Shown here: positions 16,999 to 25,410 of the stretch, piece by piece | Position numbering within the stretch: position 1 is the stretch's first letter | Layout: every line of letters begins with the position of its first letter | DNA from: JADHLJ01 sp038146985 | GTDB taxonomy: Bacteria > Pseudomonadota > Alphaproteobacteria > Thalassobaculales > Thalassobaculaceae | Reading direction: 5' to 3' | DNA: 64,000 nucleotides | Assembly: GCA_038146985.1 (NCBI GenBank) | Contig: JAYQSQ010000014.1 | Coordinates: 124,001-188,000, forward strand | Notes under the pieces: generated by a model | Told to the model about the DNA's origin: nothing | Databases searched by the model: none | The model's input: the letters and a program-made list of their open reading frames with translations, nothing else | Position numbers and translations under genes: made by a program

Positions 16999-18525
16999 AT
17001 GAGTGCGACGACAGTACAAGGCGCGGCCGGCCAGATGACGCCCGGTCGGCGGCGCGTGATCCTGATGACCCTGACCGCCTCGGTCGGGATTTTTGTGCTG
17101 ACCTCGACCCTGGCGAATGTCGCCCTGCCGCAAATCCAAGGAGCCTTCGCGGCAACCCAGGATCAGATCACCTGGATCGTCACCTCCAACCTGCTGGCCA
17201 TGGCGGTGGCGACGCCGATGACCGGCTGGCTGGACGGGCGGTTCGGGCGGCGGCGGGTGATGCTCTGGTCGTCCGGCGGCTTCATCATCGCCTCGATCCT
17301 CTGCGGCCTCGCCACCTCGCTTGAGGAACTGGTGATCCTGAGGGCATTCCAGGGCTTCGCCGGCTCGCCTTTGCTGCCGCTCAGCCAGGCGATCATCATC
17401 GCCATCTATCCCAAGGAGGATCATCCCAAGGTCCTGGTGCTGTGGAGCATGGGGGTTACGATCGCCAGCATCTTCGCACCCCTGGTCGGCGGCTATATGT
17501 CCGAGGACTACAGCTGGCGCTGGGTGTTCCTGATGATCGTGCCGCCGGCGGGCGCCTGCTTTCTCGCGATCTGGACCTTCATCGACAAGTCGGAAGAGGC
17601 GCCCACGGCCGGGCGACTCGACTGGTTCGGCTTCATCTTCCTAGCGGTTGCGGTGTCAGCCTTGCAGATCATGCTCGACCGGGGCCAGCGCCAGGACTGG
17701 TTCGACTCGCCCGAGATCGTCGCCGAGGCGATCGTCGCCGCCGCCGCCTTCTATCTGTTCATTGCCCATGTGACGACGACGGAGCGGCCGTTCCTGCAGC
17801 TCCGGCTGCTGCTCGACCGGAACTATGCGGTCGGCATCATCATCGGCTTCACTTTCGGCATGCTGTACTTCACCCTTTTGGTGTTGCAGCCGACGATGCT
17901 GCAGGTCTTGCAAGGCTATCCGGACTCGCTGATCGGGATCATCCAGGCGACGCGCGGCATCGGGCTGCTGACCGGCTCCTTCGTGCTGCTGACCCTGCTG
18001 CGCAAGCTGGATCCTCGCCTGGTGCTGTTTATCGGCTTTCTGATCCAGGCGATCGCCGGTTTCGCCATGTCCCGGTTCGATGTGAACATGACCCTTTTCG
18101 CGGTCACCTGGACGACGATGCTGCAAGGTTTCGGGGTCGGCATGATGTGGTCGCCGATCTTCCTGGTCACCTTCGCGACCCTGGACCCAAGGCACGTGCC
18201 CGAGGCGGCCTCGGTCTTCCATCTGCTGCGCAATATCGGCTCCAGCGTCCATATCGCACTGACCGCGACCCTGGTGGTGCGGACCGGCCGGGTGACCTAT
18301 TCCGAACTGGTTGAGGCACTGAACCCGTTCAACGAGACCCTGGCCTACCAGTCCGTCATGGGAAGCTGGTCGATGGCCAGCGAAAGCGGTCTCGCGGCCC
18401 TCGCTGGCGAGGTCGGGCGCCAATCGATCCTGGTCGGCTATGTGAACGGCTACTACGCCTACGCCGCCGCCGCGATCCTGGTGATGCCGCTCGCCTTCTT
18501 CGCCAAGCGCCCGCGGTTGGGGTGA
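16999..18525 (+). CDS. MFS drug:H+ antiporter, DHA2 (EmrB/QacA) type, 14 TMS
   Basis: Inner-membrane exporter of about 508 residues. MTLTASVGIFVLTSTLANVALPQI is the typical first helix, ITWIVTSNLLAMAVATPMTGWL with DGRFGRRR is motif A, and SWRWVFLMIVPPAG is the DHA2 loop. Alternating hydrophobic segments run to the C-terminus. ATG 16999 is preferred; 16942 and 17035 are also in frame and no strong ribosome site decides. It is divergent from the bicupin/TauD/SDR operon across about 120 bases, so it may export a substrate or product of that pathway. Confidence 0.88.
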   Translation: MSATTVQGAAGQMTPGRRRVILMTLTASVGIFVLTSTLANVALPQIQGAFAATQDQITWIVTSNLLAMAVATPMTGWLDGRFGRRRVMLWSSGGFIIASILCGLATSLEELVILRAFQGFAGSPLLPLSQAIIIAIYPKEDHPKVLVLWSMGVTIASIFAPLVGGYMSEDYSWRWVFLMIVPPAGACFLAIWTFIDKSEEAPTAGRLDWFGFIFLAVAVSALQIMLDRGQRQDWFDSPEIVAEAIVAAAAFYLFIAHVTTTERPFLQLRLLLDRNYAVGIIIGFTFGMLYFTLLVLQPTMLQVLQGYPDSLIGIIQATRGIGLLTGSFVLLTLLRKLDPRLVLFIGFLIQAIAGFAMSRFDVNMTLFAVTWTTMLQGFGVGMMWSPIFLVTFATLDPRHVPEAASVFHLLRNIGSSVHIALTATLVVRTGRVTYSELVEALNPFNETLAYQSVMGSWSMASESGLAALAGEVGRQSILVGYVNGYYAYAAAAILVMPLAFFAKRPRLG

Positions 18526-18556
18526 CTTGGGGGACGCCTCTATCAAGAGAAATGCC

Positions 18557-18679
18557 GTCGTCCCGCGTCAAGCGCGGGGCGACGCGATACTTTGTTCGAA
18601 GATAACAACCGTTCCAAATAGGTACCAATTCAAGCCGTATCCCTGGCGAAAGCCAGGACCCCTTCCGCCAGGGATACGG
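18557..18679. repeat. Two intergenic palindromes
   Basis: The first hairpin is GTCGTCCCGCG/CGCGGGGCGAC around 18557-18584. The second has perfect 14-bp arms, CCGTATCCCTGGCG (18635-18648) and CGCCAGGGATACGG (18666-18679). Its core matches the repeats at 13142 and 39931. It lies between the MFS gene and the next HAD gene on the same strand. Confidence 0.75.
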
Positions 18680-18754
18680 AAAAGAGGTGGGGTGACGGGC
18701 CCTGGCGGGTGCGATAAACCCGAGTGTGTAGTTCACCGCCCCGAAGGCACCGCC

Positions 18755-19498
18755 ATGCCCCGCCTCCTCACCGACTACCAGGCCCTCACCTTCGACTGCT
18801 ACGGCACCCTGATCGACTGGGAGAGCGGGATCTGGGACGCGGTCCAGCCGCTGCTGATGACCAATGGCCGTGGCGATATCACCCGCGAGACCTTCCTGCG
18901 TGCCTTCGCGGTGGCGGAAACCGCACAGGAACTTGCAACCCCTTCCATGCTCTATCCGGAATTGCTGACCAGCGTGCACGCCACCCTGGCGCGGGAGTTC
19001 GATCTGAAGACCACGGCGGATCTCGACAGGGCTTTCGGCGCCTCGGTGCCGCATTGGCCGGCCTTTCCCGACACTGCCGACGCGCTACGGATCTTGAAGA
19101 AACACTTCAAGCTGGTGATCCTCTCGAACGTGAACCGGGACGGCTTCGCCGCCTCGAACCGCAAGCTGGGCGTTGCGTTCGATGCCATCTACACCGCCGA
19201 GGATGTCGGCAGCTACAAACCCAATCCAGCCAACTTCCGCTATCTGATGGAGCATCTCGACGCCGATCTCGGCATCCGGCCTGGCGGCATCCTGCACACC
19301 GCCCAGTCGATGCATCACGATCATGTCCAGGCTGCCGCCCATGGGCTCGCCACCGCCTGGATCGACCGGCAACGGCTTTCGGAAGGCGGCAACTGGGGCG
19401 CCACCGCCGAGGTCGCGGACCGTCCCACCACGGATTTCCTCTTTTTCAGCATGGGTGAGATGGCACGCGCGGTCGAGGCCGCGAGCGCCGGTTCCTAG
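18755..19498 (+). CDS. HAD hydrolase, haloacid dehalogenase type II-like
   Basis: Protein of 247 residues from ATG 18755; upstream in-frame sequence passes through the repeat and is not coding. The nucleophile Asp14 is in LTFDCYGTLIDWESG, motif II is VILSNVNRDGF, and the Lys/Asp region is DVGSYKPNPANF. This arrangement is that of 2-haloacid dehalogenases and related phosphatases. The motif III/IV segment is unusual, reading ILHTAQSMHHDHVQAAAHGL. The substrate is unknown. It is followed after 64 nt by a zinc alcohol dehydrogenase. Confidence 0.85.
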   Translation: MPRLLTDYQALTFDCYGTLIDWESGIWDAVQPLLMTNGRGDITRETFLRAFAVAETAQELATPSMLYPELLTSVHATLAREFDLKTTADLDRAFGASVPHWPAFPDTADALRILKKHFKLVILSNVNRDGFAASNRKLGVAFDAIYTAEDVGSYKPNPANFRYLMEHLDADLGIRPGGILHTAQSMHHDHVQAAAHGLATAWIDRQRLSEGGNWGATAEVADRPTTDFLFFSMGEMARAVEAASAGS

Positions 19499-19562
19499 GT
19501 TGCCAGCCGGGCGTCACCGATTCATCATCAAATCAGCAAAAAAGCGCCGACGGGAGGCCGTG

Positions 19563-20615
19563 ATGAAGGGTGTCGTTTTCCTTGGGGACCGCAACCTTGA
19601 ACTGCGCGACTTTCCGGACCCGAGCCCCGGCCCCCGCGACGTGATCCTCGAAATCAAGGCCTCCGGCATGTGCGGCAGCGACCTGCACCGCTATCGCGAG
19701 ACCTTTCAGCCCGGCAACTCCACATCCGGTTTCAAGATGGCGAGCGAGCCGCAAATCGCCGGGCATGAGCCTTGCGGCGTTGTCGTCGAACTCGGTTCCG
19801 CCGTTACCGAGGCCGAGGCCCGGATCGGCCAGCGGGTGATGGACCACCACTACGAGGGCTGCGGCAACTGCAAACATTGCAAGGGCGGCTGGCAGCAGAT
19901 GTGCCTCGAGGGCACCACCGTCTTCGGCTCCAGCGGCCACGGCGCGCATGCGAAGTACATGCGGGTGCCGGTCTCGACCCTCGTCCCACTGCCCGACAAG
20001 CTCTCCTTCGTCACCGGGGCGGCGATCTCCTGCGGCACCGGCACCGCCTATGGCGCGCTTCGCCGGGTGCAGCTTCAGGGCGGCGAGACCATCGCGATCT
20101 TCGGCCAAGGCCCGGTCGGCCTCTCGGCGACCCAACTGGCAACGGCCATGGGCGCGCGGGTGATCGCCCTCGATATTTCCGAGGAGCGCCTGGGGATGGC
20201 GAGGAAGTTCGGCGCGGCGGAGACCATCAACGCCAAGTCCAACGATCCGGTCAGCGCGATCCGCGACCTCACCCACGGCGAGGGCGCCCACAAGACCCTG
20301 GAAGCCTCCTCCGCCCCCACCGCCCGCCAGGCGGCGGTCCAGGCGGTCCGCTCCTGGGGCACGGCTTGTTATGTGGGCGAGCGCGGCAACGTCATGCTCG
20401 ACGTCAGCCCAGACATGCTGCGCCGCCAGGTGACCCTGGTCGGCTCCTGGACCTTCTCGACCCAGGGCCAGTCCGACTGCGCCGAGTTCATCGCCGACAA
20501 CGACATCGACGTCGAGGCCCTGTTCACCGACCGCTGGACCCTGGACCAGGCGGAAGAGGCGTACCGGAAGTTCGACACGCAGGTGACGGGCAAGGGTGTG
20601 ATTTTGCCGAATTAA
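19563..20615 (+). CDS. Zinc-dependent alcohol dehydrogenase (MDR family)
   Basis: Protein of 350 residues; ATG 19563 has GGGAGG 5 nt upstream. Catalytic zinc ligands are in SGMCGSDLHRY and AGHEPCG. The structural zinc lobe is complete: GCGNCKHCKGGWQQMC. The nucleotide-binding motif is FGQGPVGLSATQLA. It resembles threonine/sorbitol dehydrogenase-like members; the exact alcohol cannot be told. The gene stands between two HAD genes, the upstream one in the same direction. Confidence 0.9.
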   Translation: MKGVVFLGDRNLELRDFPDPSPGPRDVILEIKASGMCGSDLHRYRETFQPGNSTSGFKMASEPQIAGHEPCGVVVELGSAVTEAEARIGQRVMDHHYEGCGNCKHCKGGWQQMCLEGTTVFGSSGHGAHAKYMRVPVSTLVPLPDKLSFVTGAAISCGTGTAYGALRRVQLQGGETIAIFGQGPVGLSATQLATAMGARVIALDISEERLGMARKFGAAETINAKSNDPVSAIRDLTHGEGAHKTLEASSAPTARQAAVQAVRSWGTACYVGERGNVMLDVSPDMLRRQVTLVGSWTFSTQGQSDCAEFIADNDIDVEALFTDRWTLDQAEEAYRKFDTQVTGKGVILPN

Positions 20616-20633
20616 GGGCGCTTCACGAATACG

Positions 20634-20864
20634 TCGCCCCAGCGAAAGCTGGGGCTTGTGGCATGCGGCCTTTGAGCCCCTGCTTCCGCAGGGGCGACGG
20701 GACAGGAGACGTCACGGTTTCCTCACGACCCTTCGGTATCGACCGTCGCCCTGGCGCAAGGCAGGGCCAAGCGGCGGCGGCGAACGCCTGAAGACCTAAC
20801 CTGGAATTGCGGCACGACCCATGGACCGATCGGGACACGGCCCTGCCTTGCGCCAGGGCGACGG
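20634..20864. repeat. Intergenic repeat cluster including a perfect 26-bp inverted repeat
   Basis: GTCGCCCC...GGGGCGAC (20634-20698) encloses smaller hairpins with core CCCAGCGAAAGCTGGG. A perfect 26-bp inverted repeat then has arms at 20743-20768 and 20839-20864, with core CCCTGGCGCAAGGCAGGG. The same 26-mer occurs once more at 24371-24396. It lies between convergent genes. Confidence 0.85.
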
Positions 20865-20882
20865 AGAAATTAGAGGGGGAAG

Positions 20883-21536
20883 TCAACCCCGCCCCAACAA
20901 CCCCACCAACTCCGGCATCTCCATGAACACCTCGGCGCAGCCGACCTCGCGCAGCTTGGCGACGTCGGACTCGGCGCCGTAGCCAAACACCGTCATGCCC
21001 GCCGCGACGCCGGCGGTGGCGCCCCGGGGGCTGTCCTCGATGACGACGCAGCGGGCCGGGTCGGCGCCCATCTGCTTGGCGCAGTAGAGGTAGAGGTCCG
21101 GCGCCGGCTTGGCGACGCCGACATGGTCGGCGGAGAAGATCCGGCCCTCGAAGCGGGGATAGAGGCCGGTAATGCCGAGCGAGACCTCCATCTTGTTCGG
21201 CGGGCCGTTCGAGCCGACGCACATGGCGACGTTCGCCGCCTCGATCGCGTCCAACACACCATCAATGCCGGGGATCTTTTCCAACTCGGTCTGGAACGCC
21301 TCGAACTGCTTTTCGTAGATCTTTTCGACCCAATCGTCCGGCAGCTTGCGGCCCAGCCTCTCCTCGGCGCCGATCTTGATCAGCGTCAGCTTGCCGCCGA
21401 GAAATTCATGCAGCGCGCCGTCCGACGACATCGGCAAACCGGCCTCGGTCAGGGCTTCGGCGATGAGGCGGTTTCCGATCGGCTCGCTGTTCACCAGCAC
21501 GCCGTCGCAGTCAAAAATAACGAGATCCCAATCCAT
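20883..21536 (-). CDS. HAD-superfamily phosphatase (beta-phosphoglucomutase/phosphoglycolate-phosphatase-like)
   Basis: Protein of 217 residues. The nucleophile motif is LVIFDCDGVLVNSEP near residue 5. A helical cap follows. CVGSNGPPNKMEVSLGITGL is motif II, GVAKPAPDLYLYCAKQMG carries the motif III Lys, and CVVIEDSPRGATAGVAAGM is motif IV. This is the subfamily I HAD layout used by sugar-phosphate phosphatases and mutases. Substrate unknown. It is convergent with the alcohol dehydrogenase gene across a repeat cluster and divergent from amtB. Confidence 0.88.
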   Translation of the reverse strand: MDWDLVIFDCDGVLVNSEPIGNRLIAEALTEAGLPMSSDGALHEFLGGKLTLIKIGAEERLGRKLPDDWVEKIYEKQFEAFQTELEKIPGIDGVLDAIEAANVAMCVGSNGPPNKMEVSLGITGLYPRFEGRIFSADHVGVAKPAPDLYLYCAKQMGADPARCVVIEDSPRGATAGVAAGMTVFGYGAESDVAKLREVGCAEVFMEMPELVGLLGRG

Positions 21537-21605
21537 GCCTCCCTATAGCGCGAGTCGCGCGCCGCGTCATCACTGATTAATTTTTAGGCAATTGAATTTA
21601 GGTGC

Positions 21606-21633
21606 TTGCGAAATGGGCAAACCGCTGTATGGT
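21606..21633 (+). promoter_or_regulatory. Possible sigma-70-type promoter for amtB
   Basis: TTGCGA (21606-21611) and TATGGT (21628-21633) are 16 bp apart and 35 bp before the chosen amtB start. No GG-N10-GC sigma-54 element, which would be expected for a nitrogen-controlled gene, was found in the same gap. Confidence 0.25.
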
Positions 21634-21668
21634 CGCGTGAATTTCAATTTTGTTGCATGGGGGACAAC

Positions 21669-22982
21669 ATGCGCTTCAGCCGGCTTGCTCGAGGGGCCAC
21701 GGCCCCAATTGCGCTTATCACCGCCTTGACGGCCAGCGGCCAGGCCATGGCCGCCGACGAGCTAAGCGGCGCCAACACGGCTTGGATTCTGACCTCCACC
21801 GCGCTGGTGCTGTTCATGACGCTGCCTGGGCTGGCGCTTTTCTATGGCGGCCTGGTTCGGGCGCGCAACGTGCTTTCCGTGCTCATGCACTGCGTCGCGG
21901 TCGCGTGCCTCGCGTCCGTTGCCTGGCTGATCATCGTCTACAGCCTCGCCTTCGGCGACGGCGGAGGCATGAATGCCTATATCGGCGGCACCGGAAAGGC
22001 GTTCCTCGCCGGTATCGGCCCCGACACGCTCTCCGGCTCGATCCCCGAAACCGTGTTCTTCATGTTCCAGATGACCTTCGCGATCATCACCCCGGCGCTG
22101 ATCGTCGGCGCCTTTCCCGAGCGGATGCGGTTTTCCGGCGTGCTGCTGTTCAGCCTCTTGTGGCTGATCCTGGTCTATGCGCCGGCCTGCCACTGGGTCT
22201 GGGGCGGCGGCTGGCTCGCCGAAATGGGCGTGATGGACTTCGCCGGCGGCATCGTCGTGCACACGACCGCGGGCGTCTCGGCCCTGGTGCTGGTCATGGT
22301 TCTCGGTCCCCGGCGCGGCTTCCCGAGGGAGATCCGTCCGCCGCACAGCCCGGGCATGACGGTGACCGGTGCCTGCATGCTGTGGGTCGGCTGGTATGGC
22401 TTCAACGCCGGCAGCGCGCTCGCCGCCGACGGCGCGGCGGGGATGGCCATGGTCGTCACCCATATCTCGGCCGCCGTCGCCTCGCTGGTCTGGGCGGTCA
22501 TCGAGTGGGCGCGTTTCGGCAAGCCCAGCGTCATCGGCATCGTAACCGGCACCATCGCCGGCCTGGCGGCGATCACGCCGGCCTCGGGCTTCGTCGGCCC
22601 GCTTGGCGCGGTGGTGATCGGTTTGCTTGCGGGTATCATCTGTCAGTGGTTCACGGGCCTGATCAAGCAGACCCTGAAGATCGACGACTCGCTCGACGTT
22701 TTCGCGGTCCACGGCGTCGGCGGCATTCTCGGCACCTTGCTGGCCGCGGTCTTCGCAGTCGAGAGCCTCGGCGGGCAGGGTCTCGCCGAAGGCGTGACCA
22801 TGGGCGGCCAGTTCGTCACCCAGGTCATCGGCGTTGTCGCGGTCGCGGTCCTCTCGGCGGTGGCGACCTGGATCATCGCCAAGATCGTCGCGGTCACCGT
22901 CGGCCTGCGTGTCAGCGAAGAGGAAGAGATCGACGGCCTCGACATCAGCGCCCATGGCGAACGAGGATACGACTTGACCTGA
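21669..22982 (+). CDS. amtB: Ammonium transporter AmtB
   Basis: Trimeric inner-membrane ammonium channel. ATG 21669 is preferred because GGGGGA lies 5 nt upstream; it gives 437 residues. A cleavable leader (LITALTASGQAMAADE) precedes the first transmembrane helix. Family motifs include LPGLALFYGGLVRARN, FMFQMTFAIITPALI with GAFPERMRF, GGIVVHTTAGVSALV (first pore His) and DDSLDVFAVHGVGGILG (second pore His). It is followed by glnK, whose product normally plugs this channel when nitrogen is ample. The order amtB-glnK is the reverse of the usual glnK-amtB. Confidence 0.97.
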   Translation: MRFSRLARGATAPIALITALTASGQAMAADELSGANTAWILTSTALVLFMTLPGLALFYGGLVRARNVLSVLMHCVAVACLASVAWLIIVYSLAFGDGGGMNAYIGGTGKAFLAGIGPDTLSGSIPETVFFMFQMTFAIITPALIVGAFPERMRFSGVLLFSLLWLILVYAPACHWVWGGGWLAEMGVMDFAGGIVVHTTAGVSALVLVMVLGPRRGFPREIRPPHSPGMTVTGACMLWVGWYGFNAGSALAADGAAGMAMVVTHISAAVASLVWAVIEWARFGKPSVIGIVTGTIAGLAAITPASGFVGPLGAVVIGLLAGIICQWFTGLIKQTLKIDDSLDVFAVHGVGGILGTLLAAVFAVESLGGQGLAEGVTMGGQFVTQVIGVVAVAVLSAVATWIIAKIVAVTVGLRVSEEEEIDGLDISAHGERGYDLT

Positions 22983-22988
22983 CGGACG

Positions 22989-23017
22989 GGGGTCGGCCCG
23001 GGGCCGGCGCCGACCCC
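22989..23017 (+). terminator. GC-rich hairpin between amtB and glnK
   Basis: GGGGTCGGC (22989-22997) pairs with GCCGACCCC (23009-23017); the loop can pair further. Only a weak T-run follows (TTGCCTCTTT). It may attenuate or stabilise the amtB-glnK transcript rather than fully terminate it. Confidence 0.4.
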
Positions 23018-23072
23018 TTGCCTCTTTCGAACACAATCCGGGGGCCGGATCAGGGCCCCAAGGGAGAATGCC

Positions 23073-23411
23073 ATGAAGATGATCGTTGCGATCCTGCAGC
23101 CGCACCGCCTGGATACGGTTCGCGAGGCTCTGGCCGGTGTCGGTGTCCACGGCATGACGGTAAGCGAAGTGCAGGGCTATGGGCGCCAGGGCGGACACAA
23201 GGAAATCTACCGCGGCGCCGAATACGAGGTGCATTTCGTGCCCAAGGTGAAGATCGAGGCGGCGGTCAGCGATGACGACGAGGACCGCGCGGTCGAGGCG
23301 ATCCAGAACGCTGCGCAAACCGGGCGGATCGGAGACGGCAAGATCTTTGTGCTCGACATCAGCCGCGCGGTCCGTATCCGCACCGGCGAATCCGGCGAGG
23401 ACGCCCTCTAG
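23073..23411 (+). CDS. glnK: P-II family nitrogen regulatory protein GlnK
   Basis: Signal protein of 112 residues that senses 2-oxoglutarate and ATP/ADP and blocks AmtB. MKMIVAILQPHRLDTVREAL is a PII N-terminus, and the T-loop is GRQGGHKEIYRGAEYEV with the uridylylation site Tyr51. AGGGAG precedes the ATG. Small departures from consensus include HRLD for FKLD and GGHK for KGHT. It follows amtB by 90 nt and precedes a nitrilase-like gene by 20 nt, so all three may be nitrogen controlled. Confidence 0.95.
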   Translation: MKMIVAILQPHRLDTVREALAGVGVHGMTVSEVQGYGRQGGHKEIYRGAEYEVHFVPKVKIEAAVSDDDEDRAVEAIQNAAQTGRIGDGKIFVLDISRAVRIRTGESGEDAL

Positions 23412-23431
23412 CGCAGACGGCGGTCCCGCCC

Positions 23432-24274
23432 ATGCCCGCTCCCGGCACGATCCGGATCGCGCTGGCCCAGCCGCCGGCGGTCGGCTCGATCTCGGACGGC
23501 CTGCCCTGGGTCGAGCGCTTCATCGCCGAGGCGGCGGCGGGCGGCGCGGATATCGTCTGCTTTCCCGAGACCTTCATTCCCGGCCTGCGGGCGGTCGACT
23601 TCGCGGTGGAGCCGCATGATCCAGCCGCACTTCAACGGGCTCTGGAGCATTCCCGGTCTTTAGCCGAAAGGCATCGCATTCAGGTCATACTGCCGATGGA
23701 GTGGCCGGGGCCCGGGGGGTTGTTGAACACCGCCTTTATCCTTTCCGCCGCCGGCGAGATACGCGGGCAGCAGACCAAGAACCAGATCGCGCCGGAAGAG
23801 GACCCCGGGTATGTGCCCGGGACCCATCGGACCCTGTTCGACGTCAAGGGCATCCCCTACGGCATCGTCATCTGCCATGAAGGCTGGCGGTATCCGGAAA
23901 CCGTCCGCTGGGCGGCGGCACGGGGCGCGCCGATTGTCTTCCACGCGACCCTGACCGGCGCAACAAAAAGCGGGCATGCGGTCAAGAAATGGGGCGCGCC
24001 GGACTCACCGTACTATGAAAAGGCGATGGTTTGCCGGGCCCTGGAAAACGGGATCTTTATCGCCAGTGTCAATTGCGCCCTTCCCTTCCAGGAGGCCGCG
24101 ACCGCCGTCATCGCGCCGGACGGAAGCTGCATCGCCCATCTGCCCTATGGTGAGCCGGGGCTGCTGGTGAGTGACATCGAGATTGCAAAAGCCGACCGGC
24201 TTTACGCAAGACGCCTGAACGCCGCCGCGTTGGGCGAAGCCGAGAATTCGCTCTCAACCGCCACATTGGCGTAG
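23432..24274 (+). CDS. Carbon-nitrogen hydrolase (nitrilase superfamily amidase)
   Basis: Cytoplasmic enzyme of 280 residues that hydrolyses an amide or nitrile. The catalytic triad is visible: Glu46 in CFPETFIPG, Lys116 in QTKNQIAPEED and Cys148 in VICHEGWRYPE. It directly follows amtB-glnK, which suggests release of ammonia from a small amide under nitrogen limitation. Closer assignment (omega-amidase, N-carbamoylputrescine amidase, aliphatic amidase) is not possible by eye. Confidence 0.88.
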   Translation: MPAPGTIRIALAQPPAVGSISDGLPWVERFIAEAAAGGADIVCFPETFIPGLRAVDFAVEPHDPAALQRALEHSRSLAERHRIQVILPMEWPGPGGLLNTAFILSAAGEIRGQQTKNQIAPEEDPGYVPGTHRTLFDVKGIPYGIVICHEGWRYPETVRWAAARGAPIVFHATLTGATKSGHAVKKWGAPDSPYYEKAMVCRALENGIFIASVNCALPFQEAATAVIAPDGSCIAHLPYGEPGLLVSDIEIAKADRLYARRLNAAALGEAENSLSTATLA

Positions 24275-24370
24275 GGCTGGGCCCTGCTCCGCCGGCGCGG
24301 CGTTACCGCTTCGGTCATTGGTTAACCTGAGCAGTTCAAGAACCGAGGCAGATGAACAGGTCCGATCCTA

Positions 24371-24490
24371 GGCCCTGCCTTGCGCCAGGGCGACGGGATT
24401 GGGTGGCGCCTCTTCCCTTACCGTCGCCCCTGTGAAAACAAGGGCTTAACACCGGCCGCCTCAAGCCCCGGCTTTCGCTGGGGCGACGGG
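24371..24490. repeat. Intergenic repeat cluster filling a 333-bp gap
   Basis: The gap 24275-24607 has no gene. It holds an exact copy (24371-24396) of the 26-bp arm found at 20743 and 20839. After it come CCGTCGCCCC...GGGGCGACGG arms (24421-24430 and 24480-24489). The rest, 24491-24607, shows nothing recognisable beyond the probable leader of the next gene. Confidence 0.8.
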
Positions 24491-24607
24491 ATAGAGAGCG
24501 GTCTTGCGACAAGGGTAGGTTTACGCCATTCGACAGCGCGTGCCGAGCCTTGCCATTCGCCGCCCAGAAACGGTAGTGATTGGGCTCTAAACACCGGAGA
24601 AAACGCC

Positions 24608-25408
24608 ATGTCGCTTGCCGCTGAAACCGCCGCCGAGCCGGTCGTCCTGCGCGAGGACCGGGATCATGTAGCCTGGCTGACCCTCAACCGTCCGGGTGCC
24701 TACAACGCGCTCTCGACCGAGATGATCGCCGGCCTCCAGGAGGCGCTGGACGCGATCGCCGAAGACCGCTCGGTGAAAGTCGTCGTGTTGCGCGGGGCCG
24801 GCAAGGGGTTCTGCGCCGGCCATGACCTGAAGCAGATGCGCGCCAACCGGAGCGAGCCTTATTACAAGGCGGTGTTCGCGAGCTGCTCCAAAATGATGAT
24901 GACCCTGGTGGACCTGCCGCAGCCGGTGATCGCGGCAGTCCACGGCATCGCGACAGCGGCGGGCCTGCAACTGATGGCGAGCTGTGATCTCGCCGTCGCC
25001 GAGGAGAACGCGCGCTTCGGTACGCCGGGCGTCAATATCGGCCTGTTCTGCTCCACCCCGATGGTTGCCGTCTCCCGCAAGGTTCAGCGCAAGAAGATGA
25101 TGGAAATGCTGCTGACCGGCGAGACACTCGATACAACGGAAGCATTGGCCCAGGGCCTGCTCAACCGTGTGGTGCCCGTGGATCAGCTCGAAAGCGCGGC
25201 GGCGGAATTGGCGGCGAAGATCGTCTCGAAATCGCCCGCCGTCGTGAAGATCGGCAAGCAGGCCTTCTACAAGCAGCTCGAAATGCCGCTCGCCGACGCC
25301 TATGCCTATACCAGCGAGGTCATGACCCAGAACATGTTCTTCGACGACGCCACCGAGGGGATGACCGCCTTCATCGACAAGCGTCCGCCGGTCTGGAAAG
25401 GCAGATAG
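24608..25408 (+). CDS. Enoyl-CoA hydratase/isomerase family protein
   Basis: Crotonase-fold protein of 266 residues; ATG 24608 has GGAG upstream. The oxyanion-hole segments are GKGFCAGHDLKQM and HGIATAAGLQLMASCDLAV. The second catalytic Glu of classical hydratases (usually PExxLG) is replaced by FGTPGVNIGLFCS, so it may not be a true 2-enoyl-CoA hydratase. It resembles ECHDC3-type proteins. It ends 2 nt before the CoA-binding/MetY fusion, so the two are likely co-translated. Confidence 0.88.
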   Translation: MSLAAETAAEPVVLREDRDHVAWLTLNRPGAYNALSTEMIAGLQEALDAIAEDRSVKVVVLRGAGKGFCAGHDLKQMRANRSEPYYKAVFASCSKMMMTLVDLPQPVIAAVHGIATAAGLQLMASCDLAVAEENARFGTPGVNIGLFCSTPMVAVSRKVQRKKMMEMLLTGETLDTTEALAQGLLNRVVPVDQLESAAAELAAKIVSKSPAVVKIGKQAFYKQLEMPLADAYAYTSEVMTQNMFFDDATEGMTAFIDKRPPVWKGR

Positions 25409-25410
25409 CC

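Noticed and set aside
21541..21668. Sigma-54 promoter for amtB-glnK
   Set aside because: No GG-N10-GC element is present in the gap; only a weak sigma-70-like pair was found.
21762..23318. 518-codon minus-strand open frame across amtB-glnK
   Set aside because: Antisense shadow of two unambiguous genes in high-GC DNA.
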